A stretch of 35,668 nt of DNA. Source: Candidatus Poribacteria bacterium. GTDB taxonomy: Bacteria > Poribacteria > WGA-4E > WGA-3G. The notes below the pieces were generated by a model. That model saw only the letters and a list, made by a program, of their open reading frames with translations. It did no database searches and was not told the DNA's origin. The stretch spans positions 1-35,668 of the forward strand of contig JAPOZO010000088.1 in NCBI GenBank assembly GCA_026706025.1, given 5' to 3'. Positions 6,257 to 13,267 of the stretch are shown piece after piece; positions within the stretch are counted from its first letter, which is position 1, and each line of letters starts with the position of its first letter. The translations under genes and the position numbers were made by a program.

Positions 6257-8077
6257 TTATTCGGTTGGATAAGCATCTAAAGCGGTTTGCCACTTCGTGA
6301 GCTGCGCGACGCGTTGTTCGGGGTCCGTGGTCATTTCAAGCGGTCTGCCGCGCGTATCAACAACCAAACCAACAACACCGCCTATCGCCTCGGTTTCAAT
6401 GGCGTTCCCGTTCCCCGCCCCGAGATCAAACCGACGTGCAGGTTGGAGCTTCAATGTCGCTTTCTCGCCCAATGGCAGCGGGTAGCGACGGAGTTCACCG
6501 AACTGAATGTCTTCACGTGTTGACGGTATATCTTCACCACTGATTTCGATAGTCAGACACTCATCGCCAGTATGCCCTTTACCGATCGGAGCAATAGCGG
6601 TGCCTAAGTGGATAAGACAGTCGCGTTCAAAGACGTGTGTAGCCGCTTCAGGATTGACTTGCGCAAGCACACCGAGTTGGGGCATCATGAAGATGCTGTC
6701 AACGGCGAGATGGGTTATGCCTTCGGGTTGAAACGCATCTATCATCATGAGCATCGCCTGCTGCCGACGCGGCGCGTGCGATAAAACGCCACCGCTTCCG
6801 ATGAGCATATCCAAAGCAAGCATATTCACAAGCGTCTGACCACTTTCCGCCTGATCAAAGGCTTCAGAGATCGTGCGCTGTTGCTGCACACCCCGCAACT
6901 CAACTGCGAGTTGTTTGTGCTGTTCAAAGGCAAGTCTGAGCGCCTCACGCGCAATCGCTTGCTCCAGGATTAACTCTTGCAAGGTTTGCGGAATCGTTGT
7001 CGGACGAATCATCTTGTTCTTGACACGATTACGCAGATCCCCCACTTCAATATCGAACGGTACCCATCGGAGCACGTTTTCCAAACCGGCTTCAGCGAGG
7101 ACATTTGAGACACTGTAACTCATACCGAGGTTCGCACTCACGGTCCGGTTAAAGATCGGTGCTGCCTCTTTATTTTTAAAGACAGAAAAGACATCCGTCG
7201 TTGCACCGCCGATGTCTACACCAACCACTTCAATATCCTGTTGTGCAGAGACCGTCTGGATGATTTCACCCACTGCCCCAGGGGTCGGCATAATCGGGGC
7301 ATCTGTCCAGTCGATGAGTCGTTTGTAACCCGGGGCGTGCGCCATGACATGCTCAAGGAACTGTTCCTGAATTTTATGGCGTGTCGGCATCAGGTTTTCA
7401 CGCTCTAAAACGGGACGCAGGTTATCTACCGTCTGGAGTGCCATGACATCTTGCAAGCGTTCCTGAATCGATTCTCGTGCGTCTATATTCCCAGCATAGA
7501 TAAGAGGGAGTTCATAAGCGATACCGAGCCGTGGTCTCGGACGTGCAGCGGCGATAATCTCAGCCAATTCAACGACGTGTGAAGTCGTCCCACCGTCAAC
7601 CCCGCCAGAGAGGAGTAACATATCAGGTCGGAGATGTCGAATGCGCTCGATTTTTTCATGTGGAAGCCGTTTGTCGTTAGAAGCGATGACATCCATGACG
7701 ATCGCACCAGCACCGAGCGCAGCACGTTCCGCGCTTTCGCCTGTCAGGTTACGGACAACACCCGCTACCATCATCTGCAACCCACCTCCAGCACTACTCG
7801 TCGAAATATAGACATCAACACCGGTGTCCCCGCTTTGTGGTTTTATGATAACACCGTTATCAAGGAGTTTGCGTCCAGCAAGTTCCTCAACTTCGGTGAT
7901 GGCGTTAATAACGCCTGCGGTTACATCTTCGACAGGTGCCTCAACAGTAGTAGGTGCTTCACCACGCACGATGAGTTGATACTCGTCGCCGCGTTTTTCA
8001 ATCAGAATCGCCTTGGTAGTTGTGCTGCCACAATCCGTGGCAAGAATAGAGCGGATATCGCCCGCTGGTTTGTTCAT
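6257..8077 (-). CDS. MutL/GlmL-family ASKHA ATPase (glutamate-mutase accessory-type protein)
   Basis: 606 residues from the ATG at 8077 (AGGAG 10 bases upstream); an open frame back to 8224 adds only low-complexity sequence. The N-terminal phosphate loop ATDCGSTTTKAILIEK (13-28) and a second one, VVGVDIGGATTDVFSVF, near the middle mark an ASKHA-fold ATPase. GSGGVLSHAPRR fits the adenosine motif. The family is typified by MutL/GlmL, found beside B12-dependent glutamate mutase and proposed to act as a mutase reactivase or chaperone. No mutase subunit (mutS, mutE) or B12 gene is in this window, so its client is unknown. It follows the FGE-domain gene after a 193-base gap, and may be transcribed with it. 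Confidence 0.85.
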   Translation of the reverse strand: MNKPAGDIRSILATDCGSTTTKAILIEKRGDEYQLIVRGEAPTTVEAPVEDVTAGVINAITEVEELAGRKLLDNGVIIKPQSGDTGVDVYISTSSAGGGLQMMVAGVVRNLTGESAERAALGAGAIVMDVIASNDKRLPHEKIERIRHLRPDMLLLSGGVDGGTTSHVVELAEIIAAARPRPRLGIAYELPLIYAGNIDARESIQERLQDVMALQTVDNLRPVLERENLMPTRHKIQEQFLEHVMAHAPGYKRLIDWTDAPIMPTPGAVGEIIQTVSAQQDIEVVGVDIGGATTDVFSVFKNKEAAPIFNRTVSANLGMSYSVSNVLAEAGLENVLRWVPFDIEVGDLRNRVKNKMIRPTTIPQTLQELILEQAIAREALRLAFEQHKQLAVELRGVQQQRTISEAFDQAESGQTLVNMLALDMLIGSGGVLSHAPRRQQAMLMMIDAFQPEGITHLAVDSIFMMPQLGVLAQVNPEAATHVFERDCLIHLGTAIAPIGKGHTGDECLTIEISGEDIPSTREDIQFGELRRYPLPLGEKATLKLQPARRFDLGAGNGNAIETEAIGGVVGLVVDTRGRPLEMTTDPEQRVAQLTKWQTALDAYPTE

Positions 8078-8270
8078 ATAATTCGTCTCCTCTTTCCGAT
8101 TTTCCCCAGACCCAGTAGGGTTTTTGCTTGGTGTCTTTGATAGGGGTATTTGATAGGGTGTTTCTGCGTATTTCTGCGTATTCTTCACGGTTTGCAACCG
8201 CACCGGACTTCCGGCTTCCATCAACTATCAGGACGCATAGGTTTCTTCTGTCCGTCTGACAGCTGATAAA

Positions 8271-9140
8271 TTAGAGCTTTACTGGCTTTACACACCGAAA
8301 TCCGAAAGTGTAGTCCGAGTGCAAAGCATCATACGATGATCGAGAGTAGACACGCACATGTATCGGTTCAGTGTTAGGCTCCCAATCCGTATCGTAAGCA
8401 CCGCCGCGTATGACACGCCTATTTTCAATAGTCGTGAAGTTATTTATAATATCCTCTATACTGCCACCAGCAACTGGGTTCCGCCGCGGTGAATTCGCAT
8501 AGAAATCCTCTTCATACGCATCGAGAACCCATTCCCAGACATTACCCGACATATCATATAAACCGTAGGCGTTCGCTGGATATGTCCCGGCAGATTTGGG
8601 ACTACCAAACCTATTTCCGTAGTTTGCCATATCGCGATTTAGTTCATTGCCCCAAGGATACTCTTTTCCCTCCAAGCCGCCGCGGGCTGCTCGCTCCCAT
8701 TCTGCCTCCGTCGGTAAACGCTTGTCTGCCCACTTCGCATACGCCATTGCGGCGTGCCAATTCACCCCGGTAACAGGTTCATTATCTTTACCCGCAAGTA
8801 CGCTGTCCCCTTTCCAACTCGGGAAGTAAGTGGCGATATGACGGTTTTTTGCTACAACTGCCTCTTTTTGCCAGTCTGGGTTCGCAGCGACAAACGCTTT
8901 AAACTCCGCATTTGTCACCTCTCGGACATCCATATAGAATGCGTCAACATAGACAGTATGTACAGGTTTTTCGGAGGCATCCGCTTCAGCGTCATTACTC
9001 CCCATCTGAAACTCACCTGCTGGAATCAGTACCATTCCCTCTGGCACCTTCGGCGGTTCACCGTCCCCACTTATTGTGAAAACTAAAAGCAAAATTGGGA
9101 ACAACGCGGTAAGAAATTTAATTTTATTTTCATATTTCAT
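8271..9140 (-). CDS. FGE-sulfatase (SUMF1) domain protein, secreted, lacking the catalytic cysteines
   Basis: 289 residues. A hydrophobic signal segment (about 8-24) precedes an FGE-sulfatase domain (about 34-287), with MVLIPAGEFQMGSND, VTGVNWHAAMAYAKWADKRLPTEAEWERAARGG, GLYDMSGNVWEWV and a terminal FGFRCVKP. True formylglycine-generating enzymes carry two cysteines shortly after the GG(S/A)Y motif; here the stretch reads GGAYDTDWEPN and the only cysteine in the protein is Cys283 in the structural FGFRC motif. It is therefore unlikely to make formylglycine; such domains also occur in binding or other iron/ergothioneine-type enzymes. It starts 6 bases after the upstream TIM-barrel gene, so the two are co-transcribed. 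Confidence 0.85.
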   Translation of the reverse strand: MKYENKIKFLTALFPILLLVFTISGDGEPPKVPEGMVLIPAGEFQMGSNDAEADASEKPVHTVYVDAFYMDVREVTNAEFKAFVAANPDWQKEAVVAKNRHIATYFPSWKGDSVLAGKDNEPVTGVNWHAAMAYAKWADKRLPTEAEWERAARGGLEGKEYPWGNELNRDMANYGNRFGSPKSAGTYPANAYGLYDMSGNVWEWVLDAYEEDFYANSPRRNPVAGGSIEDIINNFTTIENRRVIRGGAYDTDWEPNTEPIHVRVYSRSSYDALHSDYTFGFRCVKPVKL

Positions 9141-9146
9141 CAGACA

Positions 9147-9938
9147 TTAGTATCCCAATTGCCGCAAGTACTCCCGATTCACTGTCATCCGTTCTTCATC
9201 TGAACGGTCCTCGACCATACCCGGGCACGCCGTAATCCACCGATCATAATTGAGTTCCGCTAAGGTAGACATGATGCCTGGAAAATCCATCACATTTCCA
9301 GCACCCACATCAACCCAATCCACATCGTATGAGCTATCATCTCCGCCAGTGTAGCCGGAATAATCTTGAAGGTGGACATAGACGAGGACATCGCTATAAC
9401 GCCGAATGGACGCAATCGGATCATAGCCCCAGAGTGCGGAATGCGACACGTCTATGCATAACTTGCACTTCCGGAGCAGGCTCATATATTTCGCCCAGTC
9501 GTCAATCGAATCAACGGTGGTGTTCGTGTGGATATGGTAACAAACATCCAATCCGTACTGTGCAGCGTATTCCGCCCAATCTTCGGAGACATCGGCAAGT
9601 GCTGCGAGGTCGGAACTATCAACAGGACGATCTTGCGGTTTGCCTGCGCCCATGAACATGAAACAGTCGGCTTCGACTTCTGCTGCGAAATCAATCCTTC
9701 GTTTATTGAGTTCCATCTGTTCCGGGTTTTTGTCGATCGGCAGCCCACGTGCTGTAATCGCAGCGATAGGCAGATCAACATTATCACAGACCTGTCGGAT
9801 CCGCTGCGGTGTTCCGACCCAATCCAAGGATTGACGCATCTCCCAACCGTCCCAACCTGCGTCCTTGAGTTGCGTCAACAGTTCTTCAAAATCAGGTTGT
9901 TGCCAGCGTAACGTGCTATATCCAAATTTGAAACCCAT
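9147..9938 (-). CDS. Sugar phosphate isomerase/epimerase (xylose-isomerase-like TIM barrel)
   Basis: 263 residues, with the AP-endonuclease-2/xylose-isomerase-like TIM-barrel pattern: FGYSTLRWQQPDFEELLTQL at the first strand, WDGWEMRQSL, ADCFMFMGAG, VCYHIHTNT, LCIDVSHSALWGYDP and VHLQDY carry the expected metal-ligand His, Asp and Glu residues. The family includes inosose dehydratases (IolE), tagatose and other keto-sugar epimerases; the substrate cannot be fixed from sequence. A strong AGGAGG site sits 7 bases before the ATG. It is the first gene of a minus-strand unit with the FGE-domain gene, and lies divergently from the Gfo/Idh/MocA gene across a 497-base repeat-filled region. Confidence 0.8.
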   Translation of the reverse strand: MGFKFGYSTLRWQQPDFEELLTQLKDAGWDGWEMRQSLDWVGTPQRIRQVCDNVDLPIAAITARGLPIDKNPEQMELNKRRIDFAAEVEADCFMFMGAGKPQDRPVDSSDLAALADVSEDWAEYAAQYGLDVCYHIHTNTTVDSIDDWAKYMSLLRKCKLCIDVSHSALWGYDPIASIRRYSDVLVYVHLQDYSGYTGGDDSSYDVDWVDVGAGNVMDFPGIMSTLAELNYDRWITACPGMVEDRSDEERMTVNREYLRQLGY

Positions 9939-10022
9939 AGTGTTCCTCCTATCTTGGTTGTCAGTTATCGGTTATCAGCAGTCGGTAAAGAGGTTTCTAA
10001 TTAAACCAAACGCCTCCTTTAC

Positions 10023-10051
10023 ATTATAACACAATTGCAAATAAATTGCAG
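10023..10051 (-). promoter_or_regulatory. Possible promoter for the TIM-barrel gene
   Basis: Minus strand: CTGCAA, 17 bases, TATAAT (10023-10028). The -10 is consensus and the -35 is weak. It is 85 bases upstream of the ATG at 9938. Confidence 0.5.
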
Positions 10052-10065
10052 TTTTCAATGGTTAT

Positions 10066-10190
10066 TATAGTGAACCTAAAAATAAAGAGACACTTTACCT
10101 CCCCCCGGTAAGGTTTTTGATAGGGTGTTTCTTCGCGGTTTCCTAACCGAACCGGTGTGGAGTGTCCTGTTAATTCTAAACTTTACTATA
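10066..10190. mobile_element. MITE-like element 3 with TA target duplication
   Basis: A 121 bp element (10068-10188) flanked by TA at 10066-10067 and 10189-10190. The left end TAGTGAACCTAAAAATAA and the reverse complement of the right end, TAGTAAAGTTTAGAATTAA, are inverted repeats, continuing into GACACT on both sides. It is close in size and ends to the elements at 1105 and 5035. No coding capacity. Confidence 0.75.
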
Positions 10191-10435
10191 GTTTTCAGTT
10201 TTCAGTTAAAAGAGTTCTTGTGGCAGTTGAAGTTACTGGTCAAGCAACAGCAAACCTCTTTAACTGACAACTGACAACTGACAACTACTGACGACTGAAA
10301 GGTTTTTCGGAGAAAAACCGTACTGAAAACTGACAACCCTTAAAAAATAAATTGCTTGCTATATAACAGCGGGTTTTGTTAAACTATAGCAGTAAAACTT
10401 AGGGATTTTGAAATACCCATTTTTAAGGAGAAAAT

Positions 10436-11401
10436 ATGGATAAAGTGAAACTCGGTTTTATCGGGACCGGCGGTATGGCAGGTGCCCACATGCGCAACCT
10501 CAAAGATAACTTTGAGGATGTCGAATTTTCTGCGATGTGCGATATTTCGGAAGACCGCGCCAAGGCCCGCGCCGAAGAGTATGGCGGAAACGCTTATACC
10601 GACTACCGTGTCATGTACGATAAAGAGGATTTGGACGCGGTTTATATCTGCACACCGCCCTTTGCACACGGCGAACAAGAACGCATCGCTTGTGAACAGG
10701 GCATCGCAATGTTTATTGAGAAACCGATTCATTCTGAACTCGAACCGGCAATTATCATCAACGAAGACGTTGAGCGGAGTGGGGTCATCACGAGCGTTGG
10801 TTACCATTGGCGTTATGGTGGCAACGCGCAGAATGCGAAGGCGATGCTTGAAGAACAGCCACAAATTCTCGGCGCACTCGGCTACTGGATCGGCGGTATG
10901 CCCGGTACGCCCTGGTGGCGGGTTCGCGCACAATCCGGCGGACAGCACGTCGAACAGACAACGCATATCTTTGATCTCGCACGGTTCCTCGTCGGTAGCG
11001 ACGGTAAAACCGTACACGGTGTCGCCGCAAGTGGTAGCATGACGCACATCGAAAACTACGATGTAGACGACATCAGCATGGTGAACATTGAGTTTAAGAA
11101 CGGCGCAGTCGCGAATATCGTCTCAAGTTGCGCCATGGAAGGCTTCGGTCGTGTCCATCTTGAAGTGTTCACCCGTGGACTCGTTGTCACCGTTGGCGGT
11201 CCGAATAACGTCAACCGAGGGGGCGAGACAGAACCGCTCTCCGGCGACGGTGGGGCAGACAGAGACCGGGTCTTTATTGATGCTGTAAAAACAGGTGACG
11301 CCTCTAAGATCCTATCGCCTTATAGCGACGCCTTAGAGACGCTCCGCATCATGCTCGCAGCAAGCACCTCCTTCTGCACCGGTAAGGCTGTTGATCTGTA
11401 A
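10436..11401 (+). CDS. Gfo/Idh/MocA family NAD(P)-dependent oxidoreductase
   Basis: 321 residues. The N-terminal Rossmann fold has KLGFIGTGGMAGAH (5-18) and the hallmark EKP triad at 95-97 (FIEKPIHS), whose lysine is part of the active site. The C-terminal domain (about 120-321) is the usual beta-sheet domain, with WWRVRAQSGGQHVEQTTHIFDLARF as the substrate-side helix. These enzymes oxidise sugars, inositols or deoxy-sugar intermediates; the substrate is unknown. AAGGAG precedes the ATG by 6 bases. It forms an operon with the hydroxypyruvate-isomerase-like gene 71 bases downstream, a common pairing of dehydrogenase with TIM-barrel isomerase. The divergent gene at 9147-9938 is another TIM-barrel isomerase, so the three may serve one pathway. 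Confidence 0.88.
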   Translation: MDKVKLGFIGTGGMAGAHMRNLKDNFEDVEFSAMCDISEDRAKARAEEYGGNAYTDYRVMYDKEDLDAVYICTPPFAHGEQERIACEQGIAMFIEKPIHSELEPAIIINEDVERSGVITSVGYHWRYGGNAQNAKAMLEEQPQILGALGYWIGGMPGTPWWRVRAQSGGQHVEQTTHIFDLARFLVGSDGKTVHGVAASGSMTHIENYDVDDISMVNIEFKNGAVANIVSSCAMEGFGRVHLEVFTRGLVVTVGGPNNVNRGGETEPLSGDGGADRDRVFIDAVKTGDASKILSPYSDALETLRIMLAASTSFCTGKAVDL

Positions 11402-11415
11402 AACTTGAACTTTGA

Positions 11416-11437
11416 GGGACGGTTCCACTACCGTCCC
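11416..11437 (+). other. Intercistronic hairpin
   Basis: GGGACGG (11416-11422) pairs with CCGTCCC (11431-11437), loop of eight bases, between the dehydrogenase and isomerase genes. There is no T-run, so it is not a clear terminator; it may stabilise or attenuate the operon mRNA. Confidence 0.55.
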
Positions 11438-11472
11438 AATGCAAACTCAATACAAAGAAGAAAGAGAGAATT

Positions 11473-12228
11473 ATGCCAATTAATCAATCCATCTGTTTTG
11501 GCGGTTTTAGTCGGGGTAGAGACCCTGTAGAGGTTATCAAGAAAGCCGCTGACATCGGTTATAAATCTGTTGAGATGCTTCCCGCAGAATACTGGTCCGT
11601 CGTGCAAGACCACGGGATGCGGATTGCGATTATCGTAGGGCACGCGTCCCTGCCGTCCGGATTGAACGATCCAAGCAACCATGATCGGATAGAGGATGAA
11701 ATCCTCAAGAACATCGACATCGCAGCGGAAAACAATATCCCCGGACTCATCTGTTTCTCCGGTAATAGAGAGGGTAGATCAGAAGAAGAGGGACGCGATA
11801 ACACAATCGCAGGGTTGTCCCGCGTCACGAAATATGCTGAAGAAAAAGGGATTAACCTCTGCGTTGAACTCCTCAACAGCAAAGTCAACCACCCCGATTA
11901 TCAATGCGACACGACAGCGTGGGGTGTTGAAGTCTGCAAGGGTGTCGGTTCACCACGGGCGCAGCTCCTCTACGACATCTACCACATGCAGATTATGGAA
12001 GGCGACCTCATCCGTAACATCACAGACTACAGCGATTACATCGGGCATTACCATACTGCCGGTAATCCGGGCAGACACGACCTCGATGACGAGCAGGAGA
12101 TTTACTATCCTGCCGTGATGCGCGCCATTGTAAACACCGGATACGAACTCTACGTAGGGCACGAATTCGGTCCCAAAGGTGATGCCTTTGACGCCATGCA
12201 ACACGCGTATGACGTATGTAACGTCTAA
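11473..12228 (+). CDS. Hydroxypyruvate isomerase-like TIM-barrel protein
   Basis: 251 residues of the Hyi branch of the xylose-isomerase-like fold. Family motifs are LCVELLNSKVNHPDYQCD (129-146), LLYDIYHMQIMEGDLI (165-180) and GHYHTAGNPGRHDLDDEQEI (191-210), then YVGHEFGP near 227-234. Candidate metal/catalytic residues are Glu132, Asp168, His194 and Glu231. Hydroxypyruvate isomerase interconverts hydroxypyruvate and tartronate semialdehyde, but many homologues act on other keto-sugars. AAGAGAGA upstream serves as a ribosome site. It is second in an operon with the Gfo/Idh/MocA dehydrogenase and is closed by the terminator at 12248-12280. Confidence 0.8.
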   Translation: MPINQSICFGGFSRGRDPVEVIKKAADIGYKSVEMLPAEYWSVVQDHGMRIAIIVGHASLPSGLNDPSNHDRIEDEILKNIDIAAENNIPGLICFSGNREGRSEEEGRDNTIAGLSRVTKYAEEKGINLCVELLNSKVNHPDYQCDTTAWGVEVCKGVGSPRAQLLYDIYHMQIMEGDLIRNITDYSDYIGHYHTAGNPGRHDLDDEQEIYYPAVMRAIVNTGYELYVGHEFGPKGDAFDAMQHAYDVCNV

Positions 12229-12247
12229 TTAAAGTCCACAGTGTTAT

Positions 12248-12280
12248 AGGGACAGGTCTCCCTATATCTGTCCCTTTTTT
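12248..12280 (+). terminator. Rho-independent terminator of the dehydrogenase-isomerase operon
   Basis: AGGGACAG (12248-12255) pairs with CTGTCCCT (12268-12275), immediately followed by a run of Ts. It lies 20 bases after the isomerase stop codon. Confidence 0.85.
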
Positions 12281-12353
12281 CCCGCATCGAATGCAGACGG
12301 GGTTTGCAACCCCCCGCTACTTAACCGAACACCACATATAGGAGGAATTCTAA

Positions 12354-13166
12354 ATGAGAACCCTAAATTGGCTCATACTCACAACACTCATAGTGACTGT
12401 TTACCTGACATCGGTCGCAAGTGCTGGTCTGAATGACGGTTTACTGATCTATTTGCCTTTTGACGACCGTTCAGGACAAACTGCTGCTGATGAGAGCGGA
12501 AATGGCAACGCCGCTAAACTTATTGAGGGTGCCAAATGGAAACCGAATGGCGGTAAGATTGGCGGTGCTGTGGCACTTGATGGTGCGGGTGCTGCCGTTG
12601 AAGATGCGAAAGGTGGAGACTATATCAACGGACTTAAGGCTTTTAGCATTTCTGTTTGGGTAAAATCTGATTCCGTTGGACACGATAGAGGTATTGTCTT
12701 TGGTAAGGACCCTGCTGGCGGCGATGATGTTTTCGGATTCCGCTACGATGCCGCAAGTTGGGCAACGAAAGGTGGTACGAATCTCGTCAAGGGCGCAATT
12801 ACGACAACGGGTGGCGGTCAAGCGTATGAGGGTAAAAGCGATGTGCAAACGACTGACTGGCAACACCTCGTTTTTACTTGGAAAAGTGGTGAAAAACTGG
12901 CACTCTATATTGATGGCGAGCTTGATGATGATCCTATACACAATGACGATGGTAAACAGGGAGAAATCTCTGGTGCCACCAAATTAATCATTGGTAAAGG
13001 GGCAAAGGATAATAATGGCACATCGTGGCCTGGACTCATAGACGACCTGCGCATCTATGACAGAGCACTTGATGTAGCAGAAATCGAGCAGTTGGCGAGC
13101 GGTATTCTCGCCGTCGAAGCGGACGGCAAGTTAGCAACCACTTGGGCACACCTTAAGCACAGATAA
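12354..13166 (+). CDS. Secreted LamG/concanavalin-A-like domain protein with C-terminal TTWA motif
   Basis: 270 residues. Signal peptide 1-23 (VASA-G). A single LamG-type jelly-roll (about 27-245) shows the family pattern: LIYLPFDDRSGQTAADESGNG, GGAVALDG, FSISVWVKSD, WQHLVFTWKSGEKLALYIDG and GLIDDLRIYDRALDVAEIEQL. Such domains bind glycans or mediate surface adhesion. The last 30 residues carry no LamG signal but end VEADGKLATTWAHLKHR, matching the tails of the two secreted paralogues at 3998 and 5228. A perfect AGGAGG lies 9 bases before the ATG. It is a separate unit between the terminator at 12248 and a long GC-rich hairpin at 13183-13216. Confidence 0.85.
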   Translation: MRTLNWLILTTLIVTVYLTSVASAGLNDGLLIYLPFDDRSGQTAADESGNGNAAKLIEGAKWKPNGGKIGGAVALDGAGAAVEDAKGGDYINGLKAFSISVWVKSDSVGHDRGIVFGKDPAGGDDVFGFRYDAASWATKGGTNLVKGAITTTGGGQAYEGKSDVQTTDWQHLVFTWKSGEKLALYIDGELDDDPIHNDDGKQGEISGATKLIIGKGAKDNNGTSWPGLIDDLRIYDRALDVAEIEQLASGILAVEADGKLATTWAHLKHR

Positions 13167-13182
13167 GTCGATAATAGTATGT

Positions 13183-13216
13183 AGCGCGCGTTTGGGTTCC
13201 CCAATACGCGCGCGCT
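13183..13216 (+). other. Strong GC-rich hairpin after the LamG gene
   Basis: AGCGCGCGTTTGGG (13183-13196) pairs with CCCAATACGCGCGCGCT (13200-13216) with a small bulge. It begins 17 bases after the LamG stop. There is no T-run, so it is either a 3'-end stabiliser or a weak terminator. Confidence 0.55.
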
Positions 13217-13267
13217 CCGAAATGACTGTGTTCAAAGCTGGAAAACACGCCGAAGAGGTATCCATAA

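Larger units (their letters stand above)
9959..10340. repeat. Repeat cluster between divergent sugar-metabolism genes
   Basis: The divergent intergenic region 9939-10435 is packed with repeats: GTTATC heptads at 9959-9983, a MITE-like element at 10068-10188, a compact heptad element at 10191-10286 (left arm GTTTTCAGTTTTCAGTTAAA, right arm CTCTTTAACTGACAACTGAC in inverted sense), a perfect GGTTTTTC/GAAAAACC hairpin at 10301-10319, and more AACTGAC heptads to about 10337. Confidence 0.75.

Noticed and set aside
6257-8224. Longer start at 8224 for the MutL-like gene
   Set aside because: The extra 49 residues are low-complexity, and the AGGAG-ATG at 8077 places the ASKHA loop at the usual distance from the N-terminus.
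8271-9140. FGE-domain protein as maturase of the sulfatase at 19041
   Set aside because: The two catalytic cysteines are missing and the protein is exported, while the sulfatase has no signal peptide.
10374-10400. Possible fourth MITE end (TATAGCAGTAAAACTTAGGG)
   Set aside because: Only one partial end is visible and no inverted partner or TA pair within 200 bases.
10379-11047. 222-codon minus-strand frame opposite the Gfo/Idh/MocA gene
   Set aside because: The plus-strand gene has intact Rossmann and EKP motifs and a ribosome site; the antisense frame resembles no protein.
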